Source: Phyllostachys edulis
Lineage: Eukaryota; Streptophyta; Magnoliopsida; Poales; Poaceae
Length of the DNA stretch: 64,000 bases
Direction of reading: 5' to 3'
Assembly: GCA_036346405.1 (NCBI GenBank)
Contig: CM070548.1
Coordinates: 47,479,779 to 47,543,778, forward strand
The position numbers and the translations under genes are program-made. Under the pieces are notes generated by a model, which saw only the letters and a list, made by a program, of their open reading frames with translations, was not told the DNA's origin and did no database searches. Position 1 is the stretch's first letter, and each line of letters starts with the position of its first letter. This document shows, in pieces, positions 36,291-45,639 of the stretch.

Positions 36291-36745
36291 TATTCCGGCT
36301 GCAGCCCGGGAACAAAGGTTTCTCCGAGTCCTCCATTAAGCCATCAAATTTACCAAACTCTCTCTCACTATAGTTTTCTTCTGCACCGCGTAGCATCTGA
36401 TCCAGATTGTTATCGTGCGACCTATTCTCATCGAAAGCACAGTCCACATCTGGCATATCGTTGTCTCTCTCGACGATGTTACTACCTTCTAGTATAATCT
36501 GTTCTTTACCGTGACTGGTCCAAAATGTATACTCCTCTTTGAAACCCCTTCGAATCAAGTGTGCTTTGATCTGAGCTAGGTTAGTAAACATCTTCAGATT
36601 ATCGCAATCAATACATGGACAGTACATAAATCTTATCTCCTTCAACATATCCTGTTCGGCAGCTCTTTTAAAAGCAGACACGCCATCAATGTATTCTTCA
36701 CTCACACGGTTCTCAATGTACATCCAGTTTCAGTCCATCTACGCT
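36259..36745 (-). pseudogene. CACTA transposase relic, N-terminal transposase-associated domain
   Basis: The minus strand encodes NWMYIENRVSEEYIDGVSAF, FMYCPCIDCDN and QIKAHLIRRGFKEEYTFWTS, the transposase-associated domain (PF13963 type) that opens plant CACTA transposases. An ATG just upstream would begin Met-Asp, but the third codon is TGA where Arg is usual, so the ancestral start is disabled. An acidic segment follows before the frameshift into Tnp2. Confidence 0.85.
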
Positions 36746-37019
36746 ACACATGTAATAAATTAGTGTTAAATTAGATTAATGCTCCTAAAATAGCTAGCTA
36801 CGAAATATTCATGAAGCAATATATATATCAAGTAATAATATATTGAAGTAGACAAGGAGTGATGAGACCGAATCTTAAATTTCAGCAAACTATCAAGCTA
36901 GATCTAAACCTAGCTATCATCTCTTTAGATTATAATGCATATAATTAGAAGCAAATACTAACCTTAGATCAACAAGAACAAATAGATCTACAAGCACACT
37001 TGCAAATATGCGGTATTCT

Positions 37020-37793
37020 TTCACCAAACGCCCCTAAAGCCGGCCGCGTCCTTCAAAGCAGTCGTATATCTCAGACAGATCTCACTACAGACATATCTAT
37101 CGAGATGGCCAGGTATTTAATGGCGCATATCACAGACATTTCTTGTTACGAACCATCTGTGATACATAATTATCACATATGGTGCTTGTTAATTACAGTT
37201 TGTGAATCTTCACAAAAGGTTTTAAATACAAACCATCTATAATAATCCGAGACATCATAGACCATTTGTATTTTAAAACCATCTGTGATAATTATGTATC
37301 ACCGACGGTTTTATTTTAGAACCGTCTGTGATACATATCAGTATATCACAGACGGTTTGTTCCACTAAACCACCTGTGATAGTTCCTTATATAGCTAAAA
37401 AATATTATAGACGTTGCTTGTTAAGAACAGTCTGTGAATTATTACAGACGGTTCAGATTAAGAACCGTCTGTGACGTCTGCAATTATCATAGATGGTTCT
37501 TGTTAAGAACAGTATGTGAATTATCACAGACAGTTTGGATTAAGAACCATCTGTGACATCTACAATTATCACAGATAGTTCTTGTTAAGAACCGTCTGTG
37601 AATTATCACTGACGTTTCTTATTAAAATTCGTATGTGATAATTACGTATTACAGACGATTCTAGCCATCTCTAGTAACATAGACGGTTGCGCTTGTAAAA
37701 CCGTCTGTGATGATTACAACACTGATGGATTCTGGGGAATTGACAAACTATCTGTGATGAGGCATCCAGTATAACCTTCTCTGTAGTAATGTG
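37020..37793. repeat. Right subterminal region of the CACTA element, dense inverted repeats
   Basis: At least ten copies of ATCACAGACGGTT or its inverse AACCGTCTGTGAT lie here, many as back-to-back pairs separated by TTGTTAAG or similar (e.g. near 37330, 37440, 37500, 37565, 37680). They form a ladder of hairpins ending at the CACTA terminus. Confidence 0.88.
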
Positions 37794-38932
37794 TTCTCTA
37801 ACATGTGGACACATTATTGATTTGATATCCTCATATCCATGATCCATGGAACATGATCATCCATCAATACATGTGTTGATCTATAAATCATAATTGTCCC
37901 ACATAATAATATAAGATCAGGGATAATTTAGAATAACATCAAAACATGAATAAAGAATTCCAGAAACAAGTCATATACTTGTTGATCAATATGAAAGACA
38001 TTTATTCAGATGACAAAATAATGTATTATTTAAAAGATCATAAATATAAAAGTGATACAATCATCTTCATGATCACCTCTAGGGCATATCGCTCTCCACT
38101 TGGACCATCTTCCCTCCCCCGCGCCCAAACCACCGTAGCTTCTGTAGGTTTCCTCTCTTGCTCTTCTCTACCATGCCTCGGCTCGAATGTGGACATGCGA
38201 GACCACCGGATACGATGGAGCAACATGGATGCCCTAACACAGATAATCTGCCTGCATGTGCATGATGGGAGCGTGCCCACGCCACACGCATCAAATATTT
38301 AGGAACATCCGATCGTCTTTCAATTTGTTTCTCCGTCGTTCGATCTGTCGGTGAGATAGGCCTTCACGCTTGCTTGCGTGGCCTCGTAAGTTATGATTAT
38401 AGGAAAAAAGGAAAGGCACTAGTGCTAAATGGTGATCTAACTAGCAAGTAAAGATATTGAATTATTTTATGGCTACCTGTACAATCAATTGAGTGCACTT
38501 CGTGAGCGCACATGCATGCATGATGTTCCCGGTTCGATTCCTATCGCATTCAACCCGGTTTTTCCCCACGAGAATGCGCACCAGATCCAGGCGCCACGCA
38601 CGGAAGGGGAGGCAGTGTGCGTCGGTTCGCGTCGGCGCGGGGTTGTTGTGTGGTGGGCTGAGTTGACCACGCAGTGGCGAAAGAGTCAGATTATTAAACA
38701 CTGGTCCTAAACCAAATAGGTAGTTTACTTGTTACATATCTATATGCTATTTAAAAATTAGAGTTGATGGTTGTCTGTTCTCCTTAGTCCTTACTCTTTT
38801 CAGTATCTATTGGATCGACGAGCGGGGCACTGATAACCCAGATCGTGTCACTGAGCATAACGACGGTTGACAACCCGACATGATAGAATTACGATTTTTT
38901 AAATCCGTAGCAAAGCAAGGGCATTGAGCAAG
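37794..38932. other. Unannotated stretch with a possible SINE fragment
   Basis: No gene recognised. Open frames on both strands at 38030-38300 have no familiar motifs. The sequence around 38531-38541 (GGTTCGATTCC) is an exact Pol III B box. Sequence about 45 bases upstream could be a weak A box, so 38466-38700 may be a SINE remnant. The last five bases (GCAAG) are the left TSD of the next element. Confidence 0.45.
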
Positions 38933-39285
38933 TGTTACGATCCCGGGCGGTGGCAAGAACGGATGAACACCAGGGACAGAACAATTGATCCAGTACCAAC
39001 ACAAGATACAAGTAGTTCGATACAACTTGGGGGAATTAGAAGCTAGACTGGGAGTAGCAATCGGTGGTTGGGAAATCTAGAGAGCAAGGGGATACTGGGA
39101 ATTTAGAGGAAAGAATTTGGGGAAGAAGAGAGCAGTAGTGGGGAAGAGAGCCTTCGGGAAAATGTTCTTCCCTATCCCCATTCCTGTCGCTCGCCCTCTT
39201 GTAGCACAACTCGGTCCCCCTCCCTTCATTGCCTCTAGGCCCACAGCCTACAACAAGCCCAACAAAGGTAGGCCGGTATGTGACA
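38933..39285 (-). repeat. 3' LTR of the gene-carrying element (353 bp)
   Basis: Same length as 43757-44109, with only about ten differences by eye. It is bounded by TG and CA. Confidence 0.93.
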
Positions 39286-39357
39286 ATCCTCTCTCCTTGA
39301 ATTTCGGCTTGCCCCCAAGCCGATACACAATCACCACGATGCTTCTGCTGCATTAGC

Positions 39358-39500
39358 ATTGCCCTTCCTCATTATCACCGCAAACTCGCTATAATCAATC
39401 TACCCATCATTGTTCTGATCGACATCTTCAAACATATCCTCAAGGTGAACATCATCAAGGCCAAATTCACAGCATGCTTCTAACAACTCATCAATAGTTA
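39358..39500 (-). pseudogene. CDPK-like EF-hand fragment
   Basis: The minus strand encodes ITIDELLEACCEFGLDDVHL then EDMFEDVDQNNDG, a stop, and IDYSEFAVIMRKGNANAAEA. This is the C-terminal EF-hand pair of plant calcium-dependent protein kinases; DVDQNNDG-x-IDYSEF is a calcium-binding loop. A TAG stands where Gln, Arg or Lys is usual in the loop, so the frame is broken there. The kinase domain is absent. It joins directly to the PP2C fragment, with no intron. Confidence 0.8.
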
Positions 39501-39680
39501 TGCAGTGATCAAGAAGGGTGTCACAAATGAAACCCAGATTCACCCCAGATCTCATGTGCATGCCTACAAAATCAACCAAATCCTGGCTTGCCAAGACATC
39601 CCAGATTCCATCACATGCTATACACAAGAAACTCAGTATCATCAGATTTTGTATGACCATCATCACGATCACCATCTTCT
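39500..39680 (-). pseudogene. PP2C phosphatase fragment
   Basis: The minus strand encodes DDTEFLV, a one-base insertion, and then IACDGIWDVLASQDLVDFV followed by GFICDTLLDHC. ACDGIWDV is the conserved PP2C motif with the metal-binding Asp. Only about 45-50 residues of a family usually near 300 are present. It continues into the CDPK-like fragment, making a chimera of two unrelated signalling genes. Confidence 0.82.
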
Positions 39681-39994
39681 GCTTCTTTGTCTTCCTCCAC
39701 TTCATCGTCTTCATCATTTGGGAATTCAGGAACCTTGACAACTAGACCTGGGGAAGTCTTGCGTTCTTTCTCAGAAGATAGAGCAAAATCAAGATTTTCA
39801 CAGGTCAACTCGGGTTCACAAATAAAATCAGGGGCCTTAACAAGGAGCCTTGGCGCCACATTAGGTCCATTAAGGTAACTGGATTTTCATCAGCCACATC
39901 ATAGCCACAGGAATCCTCTAAAGAAAATTCTGGTGCCCTGACAACCAAACCTGGCTGCCTGTTGGTTATAGAAGCAGATGTTCCAGCATTGCCA
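39681..39994 (-). pseudogene. Unidentified acidic protein fragment with a PGLVV(R/K)(A/V)PEF repeat
   Basis: Minus-strand frames give PGLVVRAPEFSLEDSCGYDV and PRLLVKAPDF, then PGLVVKVPEF and an acidic run (NDEDDEVEEDKEAEDGDRDD). The repeated (L)VV/VKxPEF phrase suggests a duplicated motif. I do not recognise the family. A frame change near 39860 separates the halves. It leads without a break into the PP2C motif, so it could be the upstream part of the same phosphatase gene. Confidence 0.5.
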
Positions 39995-40002
39995 TCATTA
40001 GG

Positions 40003-41723
40003 CAGGGGCGGCGATAGGGGGGTGCCCTTGGTGCACAGGCAACCCCAAAAAAAAGTGAATTTTTTTTAGGTATGCTCAATTGCCCATCTCATTTAATTCA
40101 CCACACACGCATCAAAGATCGGCAAAGACTGTGGCTTGCCTTCTCCTCCCGAGTCCTGCAAGGACACCACCACCTCGGCCGGACCTCCCTCCTTGCTTGG
40201 GACGCTGCTGAGGACACCTCCGACCGCCGACCGCCGCCGCCACGCCGAGGACGCCAGCTTGGCCGCCGCCGAGGACCAACATCCAACTCCTCTCCAACAC
40301 GGCAACACCAACACCAAGGTAAACATTGGGTGATTGGGGAATGGGGATCCACCTCGAGATTGGATTTGGGGGGCGGGCAGGCTGTGCCAGCGGCCGGCGG
40401 CTTAAGGCAGCAGGATGGCCATGGATGAGGGAGCAGGCCGGGCGACAGCGTGGCGTGGTGCGCTAGCGAGATGGGGGCAATGGGCGTGGTGGGCACGCCG
40501 GCACGCGGTCTTGGTGAGAGCAGGCCGAACCGCCGAAGAAGAGCAGGGGCGTGGGATTGGATTTGGGGGCGGCGTCCTCTGCGCTTGGGACTGAGAGAGA
40601 GATAGATTGGGAATTTGGGACTGAGAGAGAGAGAGAGATTGGGAAGGAATTAGGATTTAGGAATGAGAATGACGGTAGAAATTAGGATTTAGGAATTATA
40701 TAGGAAGATCATCACCTGACTTCTGTGATTTGTATATGTAGGACAAGTTGAATCATAGAAATAAAAAGGACTAGAGATATCATTTCTTTCTTTCGAGATG
40801 GCAAGATAGTCAAGACTAAAACTGTTGAAGCGGAAACTACTCAAACTCAAGGAGGAGGAACTGAAGCAAGTATAAATGAAAATGAATTGGCTTTGGTTGT
40901 GGCTTCTTCGATTCCATCTGTGAATGCACCATCTCAATCTCAACCCCAATCTCAAAATGAATCACAAGCAACTGGTAATGACAGTGATGAGTTATGTTGT
41001 GATGTTGAGCTTCTTCCACATGATCCCAGCAAAAGGATACCTATCATGAGATATGTTGTCAATGATCAATATGCGGTTCTAAGAGGATTTATTCTTAAAG
41101 GACCATGTCAACCTCGTCAACATGATTTTCCCGTAAGGAAAATATCAGGTAAAAGGCTTCGCTTCAATGTTAGTTGGTTTGATAAGTACAATTGGATTGA
41201 ATATAGTATCGAGAAGGATGTTACATTTTGCTTTGTCTGTTATTTGTTCAAGGGAAAAAAATGTGGGAGGCGATAGTTTTGTTAAAGGGGGATTTAGAAA
41301 TTGGAATAGGTATGACTCAGTTGACAAGCATGTGGGTAGTATGAGAAGTGTGCACAATCGAGCTCAAGAGAAATACAACTTCTTTGTTAAACCTAGAACA
41401 TCAATTGATCAAGCTCTTAGGAAGCAAACCGAAGAGGACAAACAACTTTACATTTCTAGGTTGACTTATTCAACTAGATGCTTGAGGTTTATTTTGCGTC
41501 AAGGACTAGCATGTCGTGGACATGATGAAAGTGCAAATTCTAGCAATAAGGGGAATTTTATTCATGTAAGATTTTATTTGAACTAGTTGTATTGCACTAT
41601 TAACTAATTTCGAACTTTTTGTGCAATTGTGTTGAATTTGTGAATTGACTTATATGTCGTACAAGATTTTTTTTAATCTTTGAAGTGTGCACCCCCATCA
41701 TAAAATTCCTGGCTCCGCCACTG
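40003..41723 (+). mobile_element. hAT transposon (1.7 kb, truncated) inside the gene-carrying LTR element
   Basis: TCATTAGG flanks the element at 39995-40002 and 41724-41731, a perfect 8-bp TSD. The ends are CAGGGGCGGCGA and, inverted, CAGTGGCGGAGCC. It contains a GC-rich first part with a possible splice donor near 40318, then a transposase relic. At 1.7 kb it lacks most of a full-length element. It was inserted after the host retroelement was in place. Confidence 0.93.
40771..41586 (+). pseudogene. hAT transposase fragment, TTF-type zinc finger part
   Basis: The frame from 40771 gives TRDIISFFRDGKIVKTKT, then DPSKRIPIMRYVVNDQYAVL, FILKGPCQPRQHDFPVRK, RFNVSWFDKYNWIEYSIEKD and FCFVCYLFKGK. 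These are landmarks of the plant hAT subgroup with a TTF-type zinc finger. A one-base indel in the A run near 41251-41257 shifts the frame; it continues as GGDSFVKGGFRNWNRYDSVD, then KHVGSMRSVHNRAQEKYN. The frame ends near 41586, before the catalytic core and dimerisation domain. Confidence 0.88.
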
Positions 41724-41731
41724 TCATTAGG

Positions 41732-42360
41732 TGCTTTCCATCCCTGCTGACTTGAATTTTGAATCATTTGTACCATATGGCCCTGCTTCTTGCGAAATCT
41801 TTTCACATGGGCTGCTCTCTTTCATTGCACAACCTTCAGGAAGTTGGGTCCTCGAGCCATCAGAAAAATGTCTGTCATCTATTTTCCAGTTCCTAGATTT
41901 GGACATTTGCATAAGGCGAGGAACAAGCATAGACAACAAAGAACTACCTCCCATGTTTCGTGTCCCGCCATCAATCATCATTGGTGGACTCAACAGGATC
42001 GGCAAATATGTAGATCTCTTCAATGTGAACTGATGTCTTTGACTGAAGTGAAAGAAGACGGACAGTAAGAGAAACACATGGGCTTGCATCAGTTATCTTA
42101 GCAGTTGCTTCATAGTGTGCCAGAGTATTTTTTTGGTAGGTTCCAGCCGCATTCCTTTCTTGAGATTCGGATGTGTTATTTTCCACAGGAGACTCTGGAA
42201 TTTTGATTTCAACCCAACTATCTTCATCACTACTGCTGGTTACACTTTTGGTCGCATGTGCATGCTTTTCACTAGTTGGAGCATTGCTACTCCAATGAGC
42301 CATACTTTCTTCACCTGAGGGCAGCGGTTCTTTAACAGAAGTCCACAACACACAGTGCAT
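41732..42360 (-). pseudogene. Unidentified cellular gene fragment (SLTVRLLSLQSKTSVHIEEIY)
   Basis: The minus strand encodes EPLPSGEESMAHWSSN, SSDEDSWVEIKIPESPVENN, then VSLTVRLLSLQSKTS and VHIEEIYIFADPVEST, a polished protein-like sequence. The last phrase resembles a beta-rich domain. A frame change near 42030 leads to GGSSLLSMLVPRLMQMSK. I cannot name the family. It lies in the same strand and order as the other transduced fragments and continues from the next entry through a frameshift near 42340. Confidence 0.55.
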
Positions 42361-42947
42361 AGATAATCCTTACTAGTATCCTTTGGGTCAGTTGTATAGT
42401 ATATTTCATAAATCCGAGTTGTGCTCCGCACATACACCATATGAATCTCGTACTTTCCCATGAAATTAACAGTAATCTCGCAGGGGAGGGGATCGCCATC
42501 TCCGTTAGAATCCATATTGTTAATGTTTGGACATTGCTTAACTAACTCCGCAGCCATCATTATGAACTGTATATTCGGCGTCCTCAACAAAATCAGAAGG
42601 GGTGTCTTCTTTCCCTTGGCTCTTGATTTCACAATGACAAAACACCTAGAATCCATATTGCTAAGGTTGGTATCTCCTGGATCCCATGGCAACTCATGTG
42701 AATTTAGCATATCCATTGCGGCATTAGTGAACTTTGTCATCCATGACTGGACTCCAACCTGTTTGTGGAACAACTCGAGCACAGTTCCTGGTCCTTGAGG
42801 TGGTGGCCATGGGGGCATCCATGGCACTCCGCCTTGATAGCAGTCGAACCACTTCCTTGGTATTTCATCATCCAAATTTTGGTGCGAGTAGGCACGCATT
42901 GCCCTCCGACCGGCATCAGATACCTCTTCCGTCGGAAGTGAGTCCAA
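42240..42947 (-). pseudogene. Unidentified cellular gene fragment, open frame of 235 codons
   Basis: The longest undamaged frame in this element. It includes DEIPRKWFDCYQGGVPWMPP, WPPPQGPGTVLELFHKQVGV, SRCFVIVKSRAKGKKTPLLI, CEITVNFMGKYEIHMVYVRS and IYEIYYTTDPKDTSKDYLCT. Codon content and conserved-looking aromatic residues suggest real protein ancestry, not chance. I do not recognise it. Its first 20 or so codons overlap, in another frame, the RopGAP-like fragment, so the junction of two sources is near 42930. The last 30 codons after KDYLCT are probably out of frame. Confidence 0.5.
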
Positions 42948-43100
42948 AGATCCTTCGGAAGCTCTTCAACCAAGCCTTGATCAAGCCTGCAAGGCAATGC
43001 ACATCAATACCGTCTGGTATGACCCCGCAATTGTTGAGCTGGTCCCTCACGTACTGCTCTTGTCTATCCTCAGCGGTAATTCTGAAAATGCCTTCAACCT
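42940..43100 (-). pseudogene. RopGAP (RhoGAP domain) fragment
   Basis: The minus strand reads GLKVEGIFRITAEDRQEQY, VRDQLNNCGVIPDGIDVH and CLAGLIKAWL. This is the first part of the RhoGAP domain of plant Rop GTPase activators, with the arginine finger in GIFR and the conserved GIDVHCLAGLIKAW block. After KAW the phase is lost by a small indel. About 50 residues of the domain remain, with no intron. The plant gene would act on Rho-of-plants GTPases; this copy cannot. Confidence 0.88.
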
Positions 43101-43110
43101 TGAGACCGCC

Positions 43111-43740
43111 CTATTTGTAGAGGCGCTGCCTCGGCATTGAGCACTTGGTGAGTGTCACGGTGGCGAGGATGGAGTCGGTGCATGGAGTGGCTTCTGCCTC
43201 AGCGTGGTCGACATCAGCGTCGATGGATGGAGTGTGGCTGGTGACGGCGACGTCGGTGTTGCAGCTACGACACGCCGTCGAACACCTGTTGGACATCACG
43301 GTGTCTTGTTTGATGGTGGAGAACAGCTTCGGCAAAGCGACTGTGGGCACTCCCGTCTCAGGGTTAGACTTGGCCACGACTTGAAGGTCGCTGGCATTGG
43401 TGTCGGGGCCTAACATCGAGCACTTGGTGGGTGACTCGGGGGCGAGGGCGGCTTCTGCACGAGGAGCCGCTGTCACCACGGCGTGGTCCACCGCTATGAC
43501 AAGGGTGGCCGTCGGTGCGGGCACGGGCAATGGCAAGGCATGAACGGGTGGTCCTAGCGGCTGAACGATGGCCTTCAAGCTGACCGCGAGCTCATTCATG
43601 TGCTCTGCCAGATTCTCCATCTCCATTGTTTGTTTCGTCACGACAGAGATTAACTTGTTCAACATCTCCTTGCACCGGGCTTCGCTCTCCTTCTCAGCGT
43701 CAGTCATGGCCACTTTGGAGCACGGAACCACCATGATCAG
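43111..43740 (-). CDS. Gag-like or unknown N-terminal protein of the element
   Basis: An open frame begins within the primer-binding site region; a plausible start is MVVPCSKVAMTDAEKESEA at about 43735. It has a Lys/Glu-rich helix (CKEMLNKLISVVTKQTMEME), then LAEHMNELAVSLKAIVQPLG and a long Ala/Pro/Val/Thr-rich tail in which TKCSMLG and TKCSMPR recur. Placement just after the primer-binding site fits a gag start. No zinc knuckle is seen. The stop near 43111 comes just before the RopGAP-like fragment. Confidence 0.5.
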   Translation of the reverse strand: MIMVVPCSKVAMTDAEKESEARCKEMLNKLISVVTKQTMEMENLAEHMNELAVSLKAIVQPLGPPVHALPLPVPAPTATLVIAVDHAVVTAAPRAEAALAPESPTKCSMLGPDTNASDLQVVAKSNPETGVPTVALPKLFSTIKQDTVMSNRCSTACRSCNTDVAVTSHTPSIDADVDHAEAEATPCTDSILATVTLTKCSMPRQRLYK

Positions 43741-43741
43741 T

Positions 43742-43754
43742 GGCTCTGATACCA
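43742..43754 (-). promoter_or_regulatory. Primer-binding site, initiator-tRNA-Met type
   Basis: The reverse complement is TGGTATCAGAGCC, two bases inside the right LTR. It fixes the element's orientation as minus. Confidence 0.93.
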
Positions 43755-43756
43755 TT

Positions 43757-44109
43757 TGTTACGATCTCGAGCGGTGGCAAGAACGGATGAACACCAGGGA
43801 CAGAACAATTGATCCAGTACCAACACAAGATACAAGTAGTTTGATACAACCTGGGGGAATTAGAAGCTAGACTGGGAGTAGCAATCAGAGGTTGGGAAAT
43901 CTAGAGAGCAAGGGGATACTGGGAATTTAGAGGAAAGAATTTGGGGAAGAAGAGAGCAGCAGTGGGGAAGAGGGCCTTCGGGAAAATGTTCTTCCCTGTC
44001 CCCATTCCTGTCGCTCGCCCTCTTGTAGCACAACTCAGTCCCCCTCCCTTCATTGCCTCCAGGCCCACAGCCCACAACAAGCCCAACAAAGGCAGGCCGA
44101 TATGTGACA
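43757..44109 (-). repeat. 5' LTR of the gene-carrying element (353 bp)
   Basis: Mate of 38933-39285. GCTAG follows at 44110-44114. Confidence 0.93.
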
Positions 44110-44143
44110 GCTAGTCTTACACAATCTGTAACAAAGATATAGT

Positions 44144-44638
44144 TAGGGCTGAAAACGGGTCGAATACGGGTTGATATTGCTCTTTCTGTATCCTAACCCA
44201 TATTTTTTCCCTGGAGTGGGATACAAATATGGATTTTTCGAAATGCGGGCACAGAGTGGATGTAGATCGGATTCTAATCGGTCAAGGATAACTTGACGGA
44301 TAGTGTACACATAAATAAGAGATATAACTTCACCAACGAAAATGCTAAATTATACTACCTATTAGAGAATTATTTATCCTACTTAACAACATAAACATAA
44401 TTAAATGTAAATTCATATTAGAATCAAATTGATGTTTATCGGATATCTGTTTTCTTTATTTATCAGATATCATATAAAATACAGATACGTGATATTGCTC
44501 TTCCTGTATCCTAACCCATATTCCATGATATTTTCTGCATACGGATGCAAATCGGGACTAAAAAATGGTATCCCGGACGGACTTTTTCAGATACAGTGTC
44601 AGATCAGATGGAAATTATCCACTTCATTTTCACTCATA
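44144..44638. mobile_element. hAT-type MITE, 495 bp
   Basis: The ends are TAGGGCTGAAAACGGG and, inverted, TATGAGTGAAAATGAAG. The flanks GATATAGT (44136-44143) and GATACAGT (44639-44646) match at 7 of 8. The interior is rich in GGATAC/GAATACGG-like repeats, shared with 47652-48667 and 49661-54361, so the three are related hAT elements. No coding capacity. Confidence 0.8.
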
Positions 44639-44828
44639 GATACAGTGGTTAACTGTCATGCCTGCAAGGCTCAGGTCCGTGTTCCATTCCCCTCAGTAGT
44701 GGTGGCCAGATGGGCTGGGCTGGCATGAGGCATGACACTATTGGCCTGACCCAGGCACAACACGAAGGCCTGTGCCGTGCTTGGGTTGCCCCCTGGCATG
44801 ATGGGCCGGCACGAGCCCGGCACGGCCC

Positions 44829-45250
44829 ATGTGGCCCGTGTGTGGAGAGGTTGAGGGAGGGAGCCGGGAGGAGAGGGCGGCGCCAACGCGGAGGAAGAAG
44901 GGGCCAACGCGGAGGAAGAAGGAGGAGGGAGGAGGCGGCGAGGAGGAAGAAGGAAGAAGGTGGGGCGGCGCTAGCGCGGAGGAAGGAGGAGGAGGGAGGA
45001 GCCGGCGTGGAGGAAGAAGGAAGAGGGAGGAGACAGCGCGGCCTATGGCCAGAGCAAAGGGAGAAGAGGGAGGAGGAGACGGGGCGGCGGCCGGTGCGAA
45101 GGGAGAAGAGGGAGGAGGGGACGTGGCCGCAGTCAGAGCGGAGGGAGAAGAGGGAGGAGGCAGCGCAGCGTGGAGGGAGGAGACCAAGAGGGGGGCGCTG
45201 GCGTGGGGTGGCATGGAGGGCGGCGGGCCAGCAACACTGTGGTAGACCAG
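44829..45250. repeat. Purine-rich low-complexity tract (GGAGGAAGAAGG)
   Basis: Simple repeats of GGAGGA, GAAGAA and GGAGAAGAGG inside the hAT element. They give long open frames on both strands, rich in Arg/Glu/Gly or Pro/Ser/Leu, which are products of composition and not genes. Confidence 0.85.
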
Positions 45251-45639
45251 CAGTGCTGCGTGCGGGTGACGGGCGTGCGGCAAGCGAAGGGCTAGGCGGC
45301 AATAGTGGTCAGTGGCACGCGGTAGGGAGAGAAAAGAGGAGGCCCAAGTGGGCCACGCCAACGCCAGCACGATAGGCCATGCCTAGCACAGCATGGCCCG
45401 GGGGTGTCTGGCCATTGGACATTTTTTGACTATTTTGGTGCTTTAAAAATAGTAAAAAATTCAAAAAATCCCGATTTTTTTTAATAAATAGCCACTATAC
45501 CCCCCCCCTCATTCAGCACACATCCATTCCTTAATCTCTCTTTGAAATTATATTGTACAAATTCAAATTCGATGTGAGATCATTTGGCAAAATTCAAAAA
45601 AAAATTGTGCCAAAATTTGAAAATTTCAATTTCCAGAAG

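Larger units (their letters stand above)
27262..37793 (-). mobile_element. CACTA-superfamily transposon, degenerate, split by solo LTR B
   Basis: The right end, read on the minus strand, starts CACATTACTACAGAG, a slightly altered CACTA terminus. The left end (CATCCTTCTACCAAAAAAA from 27262) is a weaker match, so that border is approximate. Both subterminal regions are packed with ATCACAGACGGTT and its inverse. A minus-strand TNP2-type transposase relic runs from about 36745 to 28380, in the usual order: transposase-associated domain, Tnp2, DUF4218, DUF4216. The transposase is broken by stops and frameshifts, and the 5.2-kb solo LTR B sits inside its Tnp2 domain. Confidence 0.88.
38933..44109 (-). 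mobile_element. Small-LTR retrotransposon carrying cellular gene fragments (5.2 kb, minus strand)
   Basis: Two nearly identical 353-bp LTRs (38933-39285 and 43757-44109) begin TGTTACGATC and end TATGTGACA on the plus strand. A minus-strand primer-binding site (TGGTATCAGAGCC) lies two bases inside the right LTR, so the right copy is the 5' LTR. TSDs are GCAAG and GCTAG (4 of 5). The interior has no pol. It carries a gag-like frame and then fragments resembling RopGAP, PP2C and CDPK, plus unidentified proteins. Every fragment I recognise is in sense orientation. Removing the later hAT insertion leaves about 3.4 kb. Known precedent: maize Bs1, an LTR element that transduced cellular gene pieces. 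Confidence 0.85.

Noticed and set aside
40887..41276. Separate small plant gene with a 129-codon frame
   Set aside because: The sequence is a hAT TTF-type transposase fragment inside an element with an 8-bp TSD.
43756..44114. GGCTCTGATACCA near 43742 as part of a tRNA gene
   Set aside because: It is a 13-base minus-strand primer-binding site next to an LTR; no cloverleaf sequence surrounds it.
44649..45375. Long open frames on both strands, up to 221 codons
   Set aside because: They are caused by GGAGGAAGAAGG simple sequence in the hAT element; the proteins are low-complexity.
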